From Planctomycetota bacterium (GTDB lineage: Bacteria > Planctomycetota > SZUA-567 > H5-PLA8): a DNA stretch of 64,000 nt. Of the stretch, positions 16,277 through 25,329 are shown piece by piece; positions within the stretch are counted from its first letter, which is position 1; each line of letters starts with the position of its first letter. The notes beneath the pieces are model-generated. The model was given only the letters and a program-made list of their open reading frames with translations. It was not told where the DNA came from and ran no database searches. The DNA lies in NCBI GenBank assembly GCA_015075375.1, contig JABTUM010000002.1, positions 1,661,393 to 1,725,392 on the forward strand, read 5' to 3'. Made by a program: the position numbers and the translations under genes.

Positions 16277-16732
16277 ATGAGCGATACGAATCTGACCGGC
16301 TGGCGGCGGCTGGTGCTGGAATGGTCCGACTTGCCGCTGCGCGCGTCGCTGGCGGCCACCTTTATCGTCCACGGCTACCCCAAAATGTTCGGCGGGCTGG
16401 AAGACTTCGCCGGCAATTTGGAGAAGATGGGCATGCCGATGCCCGGCGTGCTGGCCTTCCTCGCCGCGCTGGCCGAATTCGGCGGCGGCATCGGGATCGC
16501 CTTGGGCTTCCTCACCCGGCTTTCCGCGCTGGGCATCATGGCCGTGATGTTCGTCGCGATCACGCAAGTTCACTGGAAGGACGGCTTCAAAGGCAACGAG
16601 TTTCAGATCGCCCTGTTCTGCATGGCGTTTTGTCTGCTGCTGCGCGGCGCGGGGCCGCTCTCCGTCGACCGTATCTTCAGCGGGTACTGGAGCCGCAAGC
16701 GCCAGGCGGAGCAAGCCAGTAAAGCAGCGTGA
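16277..16732 (+). CDS. DoxX family membrane protein
   Basis: This protein of 151 residues has four membrane helices, with the DoxX hallmark LRASLAATFIVHGYPKMFGG at the N terminus and GFLTRLSALGIMAVM in the middle. DoxX proteins are small membrane proteins linked to quinone and thiol redox chemistry in some bacteria; the precise role is unclear. I start at ATG 16277 after GAGGAAC; frames further upstream overlap the Nudix gene. It is probably co-transcribed with that gene. Confidence 0.88.
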   Translation: MSDTNLTGWRRLVLEWSDLPLRASLAATFIVHGYPKMFGGLEDFAGNLEKMGMPMPGVLAFLAALAEFGGGIGIALGFLTRLSALGIMAVMFVAITQVHWKDGFKGNEFQIALFCMAFCLLLRGAGPLSVDRIFSGYWSRKRQAEQASKAA

Positions 16733-16754
16733 TCCAAGGGGGAATGGGTAAGCG

Positions 16755-17780
16755 TTACGTGAAGTCGGCCACCGCCACCGTCCGCCCTTCTTTCGCCGCG
16801 ACTTCGGCCGCGAAGACCACCGCAAGCGCCTCGATCCCGTCTTCCAGACTCGGATACGGCGTCCCGTTTTCGCGGATCGCATGCGCCCAGCTCTTCAGGT
16901 TCCCGCACTCGTCGTCGGTTCCTTCCAGCGGGACTGGAACCTGAAGCTCTTTCGCATGATCGAGCTTCGTCTCCTGCAGCCACAGCCGCGTGCCTTCGTC
17001 GAACGAACGCGCGTCGCGGTACACGTTGCCTTGGGTCCCGAAGACGCTGAAGGTGTGCCGGTAGGGCGTGACGTGGTAGGCGTTGAGCGTCCCGATCAGG
17101 CCCGACGCGAAGCGCAGGTGGCAGATCGCCACGTCCGCCGTGCCCGTGGCGGGGTTCGCGTCGTAGCGCATCATCGCGGAGACGTGCGTGACCGGCCCGA
17201 ACAGATAGCGCAGTTCGTGAACGCCGTGCACGCCGCACTGAAAGAGCATCCCGCCGGGATTCTTGTCCGGATCGGCGCGCCAGTCGCCGGGCTGCATGAC
17301 CAGCCCGCCGCTGTGCGCGGTGGTCTTTTCGAAGGTCGCGATCGTGCCCAGCCGGCCGGATTCGATCAGCTTCTTAATCGCCTGCGTCTCCGCGTCGCGC
17401 GTGTGATCGGTGTGCCCGACCGCGACGACGCGCCCGCTGGCCGCCGCCGCCGCTCGGATCGCGCGCACTTCGTCCAAAGTAGAACAAAGCGGCTTCTCGA
17501 CGAAAACGTGCTTCCCCGCCCGCAGCGCGGCGATCAGATGCTCCGCGTGGAACTTCGCACCCGTCGAAATCACGATCCCTTCGAGGCCCGGAAAGGCGAG
17601 CAGCTCCGCGTACGAGCCGACCGGCTGCGCGCCATCCTGCTTGCGCGCCTGTTCGAGCGCCCCCGGGTTCAGGTCGTAGGCGGCAGCCAGTTCGAAGAGC
17701 CCCGTCTCGCGCATCTTCTGGCGGCGGTACCCGCCGAAGTGCCCCACCCCGATCTGGCCGACCCGAATCCGCGCGGACAT
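16755..17780 (-). CDS. Gfo/Idh/MocA family oxidoreductase
   Basis: This NAD(P)-dependent dehydrogenase acts on sugars, inositols or their derivatives. The N-terminal Rossmann motif (VGQIGVGHFGGYR) and the conserved GKHVFVEKPLCS are clear. The C-terminal domain follows the family pattern (DWRADPDKNPGGMLFQCGVHGVHELRYLFG). The length of 341 is normal. GAGGAG sits six bases before ATG. Its end is convergent with doxX, 22 bp away. No transporter or partner enzyme adjoins it, so the substrate is unknown. Such enzymes are numerous in Planctomycetota-like genomes. Confidence 0.93.
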   Translation of the reverse strand: MSARIRVGQIGVGHFGGYRRQKMRETGLFELAAAYDLNPGALEQARKQDGAQPVGSYAELLAFPGLEGIVISTGAKFHAEHLIAALRAGKHVFVEKPLCSTLDEVRAIRAAAAASGRVVAVGHTDHTRDAETQAIKKLIESGRLGTIATFEKTTAHSGGLVMQPGDWRADPDKNPGGMLFQCGVHGVHELRYLFGPVTHVSAMMRYDANPATGTADVAICHLRFASGLIGTLNAYHVTPYRHTFSVFGTQGNVYRDARSFDEGTRLWLQETKLDHAKELQVPVPLEGTDDECGNLKSWAHAIRENGTPYPSLEDGIEALAVVFAAEVAAKEGRTVAVADFT

Positions 17781-17851
17781 GCGTGTCTCCTCGTGCTCGC
17801 ATGATTATACCGTTCATAAGTACAATAGGCAACGAGAATCGTAAACAAGCA

Positions 17852-17879
17852 CGCCGCGACCTGAATGAGGTTCGCGGCG
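17852..17879 (-). terminator. Probable terminator after msrB
   Basis: Reading on the minus strand, CGCCGCGAACCT pairs with AGGTCGCGGCG across a 5-base loop, with one bulged base. It is followed by a T-rich stretch (TGCTTGTTTAC). It lies about 55 bp after the msrB stop codon. Confidence 0.5.
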
Positions 17880-17932
17880 CGCATGGAATGCTCAATCGTT
17901 AGAGGTACTTGAAAATCCGGACCGACCTGCGG

Positions 17933-18568
17933 CTACTCCGACTTCTTTCCTTCGCCGATCGTTTCGCTCGTCTTGGCGCCTTCGGGCACCAGCTTCACCG
18001 AGACGGAATTGATGCAGTAGCGCAACCCCGTCGGTTGCGGGCCGTCGGTAAAGACGTGGCCCAAGTGGCCCTTGCAGCGCGCGCAATGGACCTCGTTCCG
18101 CGCGTAGCCGAGTTTGTAATCGACGTCCTGTTCGACATGCTTGGCGTTGACCGGCTGGAAGAAGCTCGGCCAGCCCGTCTTCGAATCGAACTTCGTCCCG
18201 CTCGTGAAGAGCGGCAGGTCGCAGCCGGCGCAGACGTACGTCCCGGCGCGCTTCTCGTTCCAATAGGCGCCCGTGCAGGCGCGTTCGGTGCCGTGCGTAC
18301 GCAGCACCTCGTACTGCTTGGGCGTCAGGCGCTTCTTCCATTCTTCGTCGGTGAGGGCGCGCCACTTGGCCCACTCGGGGTCGGCGGCCGGATCGTTCTT
18401 CTGAGCCACGTCGGCAGACTCCTTTTTCGGTGTCTCGGCGGCGGGCGCTTCGGTCTTGGCGCCTTCGGCCGGGGCTTCGGCGCGCGGCGGCGCCGGTTCC
18501 TGCGACGAACAAGCCGCCAACATCGCGACCGAACAGATCACCAGGAACTGCGTCAGCATCCGCTTCAT
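17933..18568 (-). CDS. msrB: Peptide methionine-(R)-sulfoxide reductase, lipoprotein
   Basis: MsrB repairs the R form of oxidised methionine. Both zinc CxxC pairs (CAGC and CARC), the WPSFF motif and the catalytic cysteine in RYCINSVSV are present. Unlike cytoplasmic MsrB, it starts with a lipoprotein signal (lipobox LAAC, Cys20), so it probably sits on the outer face of the inner membrane or in the outer membrane and protects envelope proteins. An Ala/Glu-rich linker joins the anchor to the enzyme. AAGGAG before ATG 18568 supports the start; the upstream frame shows no sign of coding. Confidence 0.93.
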   Translation of the reverse strand: MKRMLTQFLVICSVAMLAACSSQEPAPPRAEAPAEGAKTEAPAAETPKKESADVAQKNDPAADPEWAKWRALTDEEWKKRLTPKQYEVLRTHGTERACTGAYWNEKRAGTYVCAGCDLPLFTSGTKFDSKTGWPSFFQPVNAKHVEQDVDYKLGYARNEVHCARCKGHLGHVFTDGPQPTGLRYCINSVSVKLVPEGAKTSETIGEGKKSE

Positions 18569-18657
18569 GCCTGCTCCTTCCCGCCCCGCCCCACTTCCCA
18601 GCCGCCATGTTAACCGCTTCATGTCCGAGGAGGGACGTTCGATTCCTGCGGGTTCGC

Positions 18658-18692
18658 AAAAGAAAACCGGCGAGGGGGTCGCCCTCGCCGGT
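18658..18692 (-). terminator. Rho-independent terminator of the cold-shock gene
   Basis: ACCGGCGAGGG (18666-18676) and CCCTCGCCGGT (18682-18692) form a perfect 11-bp stem with a 5-base loop. On the minus strand the stem runs directly into TTTTCTTTT. It lies 25 bp after the cold-shock gene. Confidence 0.92.
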
Positions 18693-18716
18693 GCCGACGT
18701 TCGGTCGGGAGGTGGG

Positions 18717-18929
18717 TTATTGGGCGGACGACGAGCGTACCTTCGTGGCCTTGGGGCCCTTATCGGACTGTTCGATTTCATACTCGACCGCTTGGCCTTC
18801 GGCGAGCGTGCGGAATCCTTCGGCCTCGATCGCGGTATGGTGGACGAACAAGTCCCTACCCCCGTCGTCGGGCGTAATGAATCCGAAGCCCTTCTGGTCG
18901 TTGAACCACTTCACTTTTCCGCTCGGCAT
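18717..18929 (-). CDS. csp: Cold-shock domain protein
   Basis: This is a 70-residue single-stranded nucleic acid-binding protein (OB fold). Both RNA-binding motifs are present: KGFGFI and DLFVHH. The start has GGGGAGG six bases upstream. It is a single gene with its own strong terminator. The upstream 190 bp have no gene and probably hold its promoter and 5' leader. Proteins of this family act as RNA chaperones; cold induction cannot be judged from sequence. Confidence 0.96.
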   Translation of the reverse strand: MPSGKVKWFNDQKGFGFITPDDGGRDLFVHHTAIEAEGFRTLAEGQAVEYEIEQSDKGPKATKVRSSSAQ

Positions 18930-19120
18930 GGCGGACCTCCCCTACTGGAAGACTCCGATCCGGATCAACCATCAGTGGCTGATTAGTTCCAAGACCCGGA
19001 TCACGGCCTCATCCTAGCGAGGCCGTGAATCGTCGCAATCGATTTGAAAGGGAAACCGGCCGTGAAATTCGCGTACTGCGCACGCACATGTGCGCAGCCC
19101 GCCCCATCCCGACTTCGCGT

Positions 19121-21454
19121 TTAACGAGCCAGATCCAGCGACTGATTCTTGAAGAAGTGATACTTAAGCTGTTCGTTCTCTTGAACCTTCTTATCGAACT
19201 GCCATTTGTCTTCGCCGTCGTCGGGCTCGCACAGCTCGGCCGCCTTCTCGAGGATCGTCACGCCCTCCTCGGCCTTTTTGCCCCACTTCGGGAACTCGCT
19301 CTTGAACTTCATATCCGCGTACTGGCGTGCTTCGTTGAGGATCGTCATGGCCTGAGCCTCAAGCTGGTCGCGCTTCTGCAGGCGCTGATACCATTCGTTC
19401 CAGCGGCCCACGTCCCACTGCGAACGTTCCTGCTCGCGCTTGGCGCTGCCGCCTTCCATGGTGAGTTGCACCAGCGCCTTTTTGCCCAGATCCGAATGGT
19501 TGGAAAGCAACTCCATGCCGATCGCCAACGCCTGGCGGTCCTTGCTCTGCTTCTTCTTATTGTACGAACGCCCGCGCGAACCCAGCGTGTCCACGAACGC
19601 GGTCAGCGTCTTGCCGGAAAGTCCTTTCTTAAAGCTCCCCAGCACCAGCCCCCACGTCACGTCGTCTCCCAAGCCTTTGAGCGTCTCGGCCGTGGCGAGC
19701 CGGACCTCTTCGGATTCGTCGGTGATGCGCGGTTCCAGCGCTTTCAGAGCTTCCGGAGGGAGACCCAAAGCCGGCACCGTCTTCACCACCACTACGCGGA
19801 CGTCCTTCGACGAATCGTTCAGTGCGCCGAGAACGGCCTGCTTCGCCGCCGCGTCGCCCGTGCGCTTGGAGAGCGCCGAAATGATCTCCAGCCGCACCTG
19901 CGGATCGTTCTCCTTCAACACAGGCAGCAGATCGCCCGTCGGCGCTTCGTCGCGGACCTTGCTGAAGCCCTGGACGCAGGCTTTCGCCAGCGCCGTATCT
20001 TCCTTGTCCGTCATGTTCCGCAGCAGGTCGCCGCAGGCGTCGGGCAGCGCGGTGGAGGGAATGCCCGCCAGCGCAAGATTGCGCGTTTCGCCCTGCTCGC
20101 TCTTGGCGATCTGGATCAGCTTCGCGCAGACGCCGGGCGCGACGAGTTTGCTGGCTGACTGCAAGGCCGCCAGACGCAGCGGCGTAACGGCCGCCCCGGC
20201 CTCCCCTACCAGCGGGAGCGCGACGAGCGCCAGGCCGTGCATCGCTTCCTTCGATTCGGCCGTGAACTTGCCGTCCTTGTCCGTCTGCCCGGCATAGAAT
20301 TCGGCCACGCCGGGAAGCGTCTGCACCAGCGCCAGCTTGCCTTCTTCAGGAGCCGAGGCGAAGACTTCCTTCACGTAATTGAGCGCTTCGGCGCGCGCCT
20401 CCTTCTTTCCGCCGCGCGCGGCCAATTCCAGGCCATGAGCCGCCGCCGCATAGGTGTCGGCGTCGTAGGTACCGCGCAAACGGTCCATAAAGGTGCCCAG
20501 CGAACCAGAGCCCAGCCACGCGAACAGATCCGCGGCGGCCTTCTTGCGAACGTCCAGGCTCTCCCCCGTATCCAGTTTCGAAATGAGCATGCTCTTCATG
20601 ACCGGCTTGTAGGCGATCACGGCGCCGAGGATCAGGACCACCACCGCGCCGATGCCCACCATCGCCTTCTTGGACAGGAGCGGCCCGCTGGGCTTCTGCT
20701 CGCGCACCGAACGGCGCGACCCGCGCGACGATCCCGCGGCGCTGGCGCGGCGCGATCGGCGGCTCGAAGCGCTGTCCTTCGCCTCTTCTTCGTCTTCTTC
20801 CTCTTCGTCCGCGTCTTCCTTCTTTAGGCGGCGCGAAGCGGTAGCCAGCTTGCGGCTCGAAAGGTCGGCGCGGCGTTGCCGGCGGCTGCGCGGACCGTCT
20901 TCGCCGTCCGCGTCTTCCCCTTCTTCTTCGTCTTCGTCCGGCTTGGCCTTAGCCGCAGCCTTGCTGACGGCGCTCTTCTTATCCTTATCGCGCTTGGCCG
21001 GAACTACCTTGCCCCGCGACGCCGAGGCCTTGGCTTCCTTCTTCTCTTCCGCCGCCGCGACTTTTTCGAGTTCTTCGTCCGGCAGATCCTCGATCAGCGA
21101 TTCCACTTCGGATTGGGCGTTGAGCTTATCGACCAGCTCCTCGGCTTCGACGAGGTCGTCCGCCCCAAGCTTCGGCTCTTCGTCGGGCGTGCGCTTGGCG
21201 GCGGGCATCCCCGTGCGGGAAGGCTCCTGTCCCTTGCGTACGAACTTCGAACCGCGGGAGCTGGTCGCGCTGGTCCGCACGCTTGTCACCTTGGGCGGGG
21301 CAGCCGGACTGGATACCGGCGTAGCGCGGCCTTCCGCAGGCTGTGGAGCCGGTTTTGCACCTGGTGCAGGCTTACCCTGGCGGTTCGAATCCGTAGACGT
21401 AGCGGCGCCTCCGTCGGCGTTCCGACGGGGATTCCTGCGGGAAGGTAAGGCCAC
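19121..21454 (-). CDS. Membrane HEAT-repeat protein with long charged N-terminal region
   Basis: This 777-residue protein has a disordered N-terminal half of about 255 residues, with alternating Lys/Arg-rich and Asp/Glu-rich blocks and a possible helical segment at about 98-145. One membrane helix lies at about 264-282. The remaining 490 residues are mainly paired helices of HEAT type (examples: DPQVRLEIISALSKRTGD, SSKDVRVVVVKTVPALG, SEEVRLATAETLKGLGD). The topology would put the charged region in the cytoplasm and the HEAT domain outside, if the usual positive-inside rule holds. The start is GTG 21454. It is divergent from the secreted HEAT-protein gene at 21696. It is probably a scaffold; function unknown. 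Confidence 0.75.
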   Translation of the reverse strand: MALPSRRNPRRNADGGAATSTDSNRQGKPAPGAKPAPQPAEGRATPVSSPAAPPKVTSVRTSATSSRGSKFVRKGQEPSRTGMPAAKRTPDEEPKLGADDLVEAEELVDKLNAQSEVESLIEDLPDEELEKVAAAEEKKEAKASASRGKVVPAKRDKDKKSAVSKAAAKAKPDEDEEEGEDADGEDGPRSRRQRRADLSSRKLATASRRLKKEDADEEEEDEEEAKDSASSRRSRRASAAGSSRGSRRSVREQKPSGPLLSKKAMVGIGAVVVLILGAVIAYKPVMKSMLISKLDTGESLDVRKKAAADLFAWLGSGSLGTFMDRLRGTYDADTYAAAAHGLELAARGGKKEARAEALNYVKEVFASAPEEGKLALVQTLPGVAEFYAGQTDKDGKFTAESKEAMHGLALVALPLVGEAGAAVTPLRLAALQSASKLVAPGVCAKLIQIAKSEQGETRNLALAGIPSTALPDACGDLLRNMTDKEDTALAKACVQGFSKVRDEAPTGDLLPVLKENDPQVRLEIISALSKRTGDAAAKQAVLGALNDSSKDVRVVVVKTVPALGLPPEALKALEPRITDESEEVRLATAETLKGLGDDVTWGLVLGSFKKGLSGKTLTAFVDTLGSRGRSYNKKKQSKDRQALAIGMELLSNHSDLGKKALVQLTMEGGSAKREQERSQWDVGRWNEWYQRLQKRDQLEAQAMTILNEARQYADMKFKSEFPKWGKKAEEGVTILEKAAELCEPDDGEDKWQFDKKVQENEQLKYHFFKNQSLDLAR

Positions 21455-21695
21455 GGTGACGATCCCCCGAAGTGCACAGCGATCAGAAGGCGGGTTTTAC
21501 ACGAGATTTAACGTGCAGTCGAGCACGCACTTGCAACGGGAATAGCGAAAACCCCGCACGCCCGATTCCGGAGTCCGGGTCAAGCGGCCTTGAAAGGGTA
21601 TGAAATTGCAAATTTGGGTCTATCATTCTTCAGTTAGTCCGGTCTATGGACTTCGGATTGGACGTCTCACTTTCGGGTAACCGAGCGCAGCGAAC

Positions 21696-23417
21696 ATGTC
21701 GGTTCGAACGATGAACAAGTACCTGGGACCGAGCGTATTGGCCGTGGTCTTGGGGTTGGCAGGCGGCCCGCTCCAGGCCGGCGCGGCCGGCCAAGGCCCG
21801 CCGCTCCCGCCGATCAGCACCGAAGAGATCCAGGAACGCGCCCGGTACTGGATGCGCAAACTCCGCTACGCCGCGAACCCCGACGATACCGAACGCATCC
21901 GTAACAACTTGGCCTCGCTGGGCGATCAGGCGATCCCGGCCATCGTCGCCGCCGCCGACGAAGGCAGCCTCAAGGACCAGCTCCCTATCGTTCATTGGAA
22001 CACCTGCCTCGTCCTGGGCAAGCTGATCAGCGACCAGAGCATCCCGTACCTCCTAAAGTGCTTGAAGCCGGTATCGCCGGCCATGCTGAAAGCCCAACCT
22101 GAATGGGCTTACGTGCGCGCGAACGCCGCCTTGTCGCTGGGCAAAGTTAAAGATCCCGGCAACCAGGCGCTGGAACCGCTGCGCAAGACCTTTCTGGATC
22201 CCGAGGAATCGTCCTTCATCCGGCGGGCCGCCGCGCTAGCGCTGGGCGTACGCAAAGACCTGCCCACCATCGCCGGTTTCGAGAAGGTGCTCTGCGACCC
22301 GCAGGAAAAAGGCCCCTTCCGCGGCACGGTGGCGCTTGCGCTGGGCATGATCCCCGACGACCGTTCGCGCGCGGCGCTGCTGAAGTATTTGAAGCTCGAC
22401 CCTCCGCACCACGACAGTCTGGTGGACCGCATGGTCGTGCAGGGCTTCGGGCTGCAACGCAAAGAAGGTACGGGCCAGGAACTCCACGAGCTGCTCGATT
22501 CGGTCGACGACGATCTGGCCGGCTCCACCGCGCTGGTGCTTTCGTGGCTGAACGACCGCAGCGCCGCCGCGGGCGTGGAGAAGGTTATGCGCGACGAAGG
22601 GCGCGCCGCCTTCAGCCGCGCCAACGCCGCCGTGGCGCTGATGAACCTCGGCAAACAGAAGGAAGGCTCCGAGTACCTGCGCGACCTGTTGCTCCAGCAC
22701 CACGACCGCGCGGCGATCGGTACGCTGGCCTATGCCGCCATAGCCTTGGGCCAATGCCAGACCGACGACGACCTGAAATGCCTGCACCACGTCATTGGCT
22801 CCACGCCCTTTCCGGTGGTGGCAATGAACGCGATCAACGCCTTGGGCTACCGCAAAGATCCGCGCATGGTCCCGTTCCTGATCGAGCGCTTCCGGCTCTC
22901 GAAGGGCAAGCAGAACGATTTCATCCGTGCCGAGATCGTCCGCGCGCTGTTGTCGCATCCGCCCCAGGAGGCCAGCCGCCGGTTGCTCCTGGAAGCCCTG
23001 CGCGACGCGAGCCCGTACGTGCGCCAGAAGGCCGCCATCGCGCTGGCGCGCTTTCCGGGCGGCGATACCGAATCCGGCTTGATCGAGGCGCTCAACGACC
23101 GCGAGTACGAGGTCGGCGGCGAAGCGGCGCTCTCGCTGGGCATCTTGAAAAGCCGCAACGCCATGCCCGCGCTGGTAAAGCTCCTGAAGGACGAGAACGA
23201 TTGGGTCCGCTACCGCGCACGCAAAGCGATGGAAAACGTGATTCTCTTCGGCCGGGACGAGTTCAAGCAGGTGGCCGGGATTCACGATTTGATCGAACGG
23301 CGCTTGAAGCGCGTGGGCGGGAGCATCAAGGACGAGATGGACCGCCTGTACACAGTCGGCTACCAGCAAGTCCTGGAACTGGACAAGCCTTACAAGTCCG
23401 GGGCCGAGGTGCGGTAA
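21696..23417 (+). CDS. Secreted HEAT-repeat protein
   Basis: This 573-residue protein has a signal peptide (ends near QAGA) and then helical repeats through nearly all its length. Typical repeat cores are YVRANAALSLGKVKDPG, SPYVRQKAAIALARFPGG and DNDWVRYRARKAMEN-like segments. Such alpha-solenoids bind other proteins. It is divergent from the membrane HEAT gene and is followed 85 bp later, on the same strand, by the CGGSHPP protein gene, so the two probably form one unit. ATG 21696 or 21711 could be the start. No enzymatic motif is seen. Confidence 0.8.
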   Translation: MSVRTMNKYLGPSVLAVVLGLAGGPLQAGAAGQGPPLPPISTEEIQERARYWMRKLRYAANPDDTERIRNNLASLGDQAIPAIVAAADEGSLKDQLPIVHWNTCLVLGKLISDQSIPYLLKCLKPVSPAMLKAQPEWAYVRANAALSLGKVKDPGNQALEPLRKTFLDPEESSFIRRAAALALGVRKDLPTIAGFEKVLCDPQEKGPFRGTVALALGMIPDDRSRAALLKYLKLDPPHHDSLVDRMVVQGFGLQRKEGTGQELHELLDSVDDDLAGSTALVLSWLNDRSAAAGVEKVMRDEGRAAFSRANAAVALMNLGKQKEGSEYLRDLLLQHHDRAAIGTLAYAAIALGQCQTDDDLKCLHHVIGSTPFPVVAMNAINALGYRKDPRMVPFLIERFRLSKGKQNDFIRAEIVRALLSHPPQEASRRLLLEALRDASPYVRQKAAIALARFPGGDTESGLIEALNDREYEVGGEAALSLGILKSRNAMPALVKLLKDENDWVRYRARKAMENVILFGRDEFKQVAGIHDLIERRLKRVGGSIKDEMDRLYTVGYQQVLELDKPYKSGAEVR

Positions 23418-23502
23418 TCGGGCCGGAGCGAGAAATCACGCTAACAGCCGTTTGTTTGTAAGCGTCTGTGCCGCGCAGGTGGCTTCGACAAGGAGTCGAG
23501 AA

Positions 23503-25314
23503 ATGCCTAAAGGCTTGATGCGACTAGGGTTCGGCGCCAGTATGGGCTTGGCCTACGCCTTTTTGGCCAGCGCTCCAACGGCCGCCGCTTCGGCCGTCGA
23601 TAGCGTCCCACCGCCGCCCGAGCCGCCCCCGCCTCCGCCGGGCGTGGCCGAAGCCTATTATTCCACCTGCGGCGGTTCGCATCCGCCGGTTCAGTATGTG
23701 GTTTCTAAAGTTTCTCCCACCGACCCACGCTACAAAGAGGTCGAACGCTACGCCTCCTCGCCCGCTTACCGGCAGTACGAGCAGGAACTGGCGGAGTACA
23801 AAAAGAAGTACGGCAAAGAGTACGGCACGTACGGCGAAGTCGATTCCAAGACCGGGCGTCAAGTCGAGCGCGGCCGGATCGAGCGCGAAGAAACGCCCCC
23901 GCCGGCCGAACCGGAATCGTCGGACCCGCCGGTCGATCCCGGCTTGAAGGTGGCCGATCCGGCATCCGAGACGCCCACGCCCACTCAAGGGATGCCCGAT
24001 ACGGGCTCAGGATCGACGCCCCCGGAAGCCGGCCCCGCTTTGCGCAACGGGCCCGACTCGTTCTTTGGGTTCCAGACCGGCGTCAACGGCCTGAGCGGTA
24101 AACTCGAATCGATGCAGGCGATCGCGCTCGCGCGCAATCCCAAACAGGATCTTTCGCGCTGGTTCCGCGGCTTCCTGTACCACGAGGAAGTTCAATCGAT
24201 CACCTACGACGACGCGCCGGAAGAAAACACGTCGCTGCGCGTCGCCGACGCCGGTCCCGCAGCATCCAGCAGCCTCTACGGGCGGCTCGTCACGATGCTG
24301 GAATTGCCCGGCGGCACGAATCCGCCGGCGCCCAACGAACTCCTCGCCAGTCTCGATCAGATGTGGAAGGAACACTGGCGCCCCAAGCTCGGCTTCAACG
24401 CCGACTCCAGTTCCCGGCTGCTCCTGGGCGACCTGCAACGCACGCAGCGCAACGTGGAGACGTTTCAGGCCAAGCTGAACGAACTGGCGAAGCAAAGCGC
24501 CGACGAGAAATCCGTGCAGGTCCGGCTCGTCGATCAGATTCAGTTCAATCGCCAGGAACTGGCCAAAGCTCAGGCCCAGGCCGCGGCGATGCGGACCGTG
24601 ATTCAGCGCCGGCTCGAGTTCGTCGAGGCCATCGTCGCGCTGGTCCGATTGGCGCCCGAAGGCGGCTTCGGCCCCACCTTCCTTGAGGCCGATCTCGAAG
24701 CCGTGCAGTCCGCCGCCGTGCGCATCGCCGGGGATATCGGTCCGCTGGCGGCCCGCGAAATCTGGGCCGGCCTCGCCGCCGACTTGCTCTGGATCGAAAG
24801 CCGCGCGCAGGGCGCAAGCTGCGCGGAGTTCGACCGCACCCGCCGCATTCTTTCGGCCGATGCCGCCGAGAAGCTCCTGCGCGACCCCCGCGTCGAAGGG
24901 CGCGAAGCCGTCCGCGACTTCCTGCTTGAAGTCAAGGATCCGCCGCCCGTCGTCCTGCGCAAAGCGCTCGAACTGTTCGAATTCCTGGGCGCCCGGCAGC
25001 TCAATGCCGAAGCCTTGGCCGCCTTGCCCACGCTCATCCGCCACTCGGCGCACCCCGACGGTACCGTGGCCGAACGCGCGCGCCTGGCGCTGACGCGCGT
25101 GCTGGGGCTGCGCGAAGGCAAGGCCAGTCTCGAAGACGCCATTGCCGATCTCGCACCGGTTTTGAAGGGCAAGGACGAAGGGCTAACCGCGGCCGCCGTG
25201 GAGTTCCTCGAATTCCACACCGGACAGAAGTACGGGCGCAATGCCGCCAAATGGCTCCAGCTCAAGAAACGCATGGAAGCCGAACGCAAGAAACTCGAGA
25301 AAGCCGCGAAGTAA
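23503..25314 (+). CDS. Secreted protein with CGGSHPPVQY motif (paralogue A)
   Basis: I do not recognise a named family. The protein (603 residues from ATG 23503, with AAGGAG seven bases upstream) has a signal peptide, a run of prolines, then YYSTCGGSHPPVQY at about 51-64. A charged Tyr/Lys stretch and an acidic Pro-rich linker follow. The second half is mostly helical, with a coiled-coil-like stretch (about 310-390) and C-terminal HEAT-like helices. It shares blocks along its full length with the protein at 26584 (for example NPKQDLSRW against NPRQDLARW, LAPEGGFGPTF against LAPDGGFGPTF). Only a few cysteines are present, including the one in the motif. It is probably periplasmic or surface-located. 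Confidence 0.75.
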   Translation: MPKGLMRLGFGASMGLAYAFLASAPTAAASAVDSVPPPPEPPPPPPGVAEAYYSTCGGSHPPVQYVVSKVSPTDPRYKEVERYASSPAYRQYEQELAEYKKKYGKEYGTYGEVDSKTGRQVERGRIEREETPPPAEPESSDPPVDPGLKVADPASETPTPTQGMPDTGSGSTPPEAGPALRNGPDSFFGFQTGVNGLSGKLESMQAIALARNPKQDLSRWFRGFLYHEEVQSITYDDAPEENTSLRVADAGPAASSSLYGRLVTMLELPGGTNPPAPNELLASLDQMWKEHWRPKLGFNADSSSRLLLGDLQRTQRNVETFQAKLNELAKQSADEKSVQVRLVDQIQFNRQELAKAQAQAAAMRTVIQRRLEFVEAIVALVRLAPEGGFGPTFLEADLEAVQSAAVRIAGDIGPLAAREIWAGLAADLLWIESRAQGASCAEFDRTRRILSADAAEKLLRDPRVEGREAVRDFLLEVKDPPPVVLRKALELFEFLGARQLNAEALAALPTLIRHSAHPDGTVAERARLALTRVLGLREGKASLEDAIADLAPVLKGKDEGLTAAAVEFLEFHTGQKYGRNAAKWLQLKKRMEAERKKLEKAAK

Positions 25315-25329
25315 GCGCGTAACGGCGCT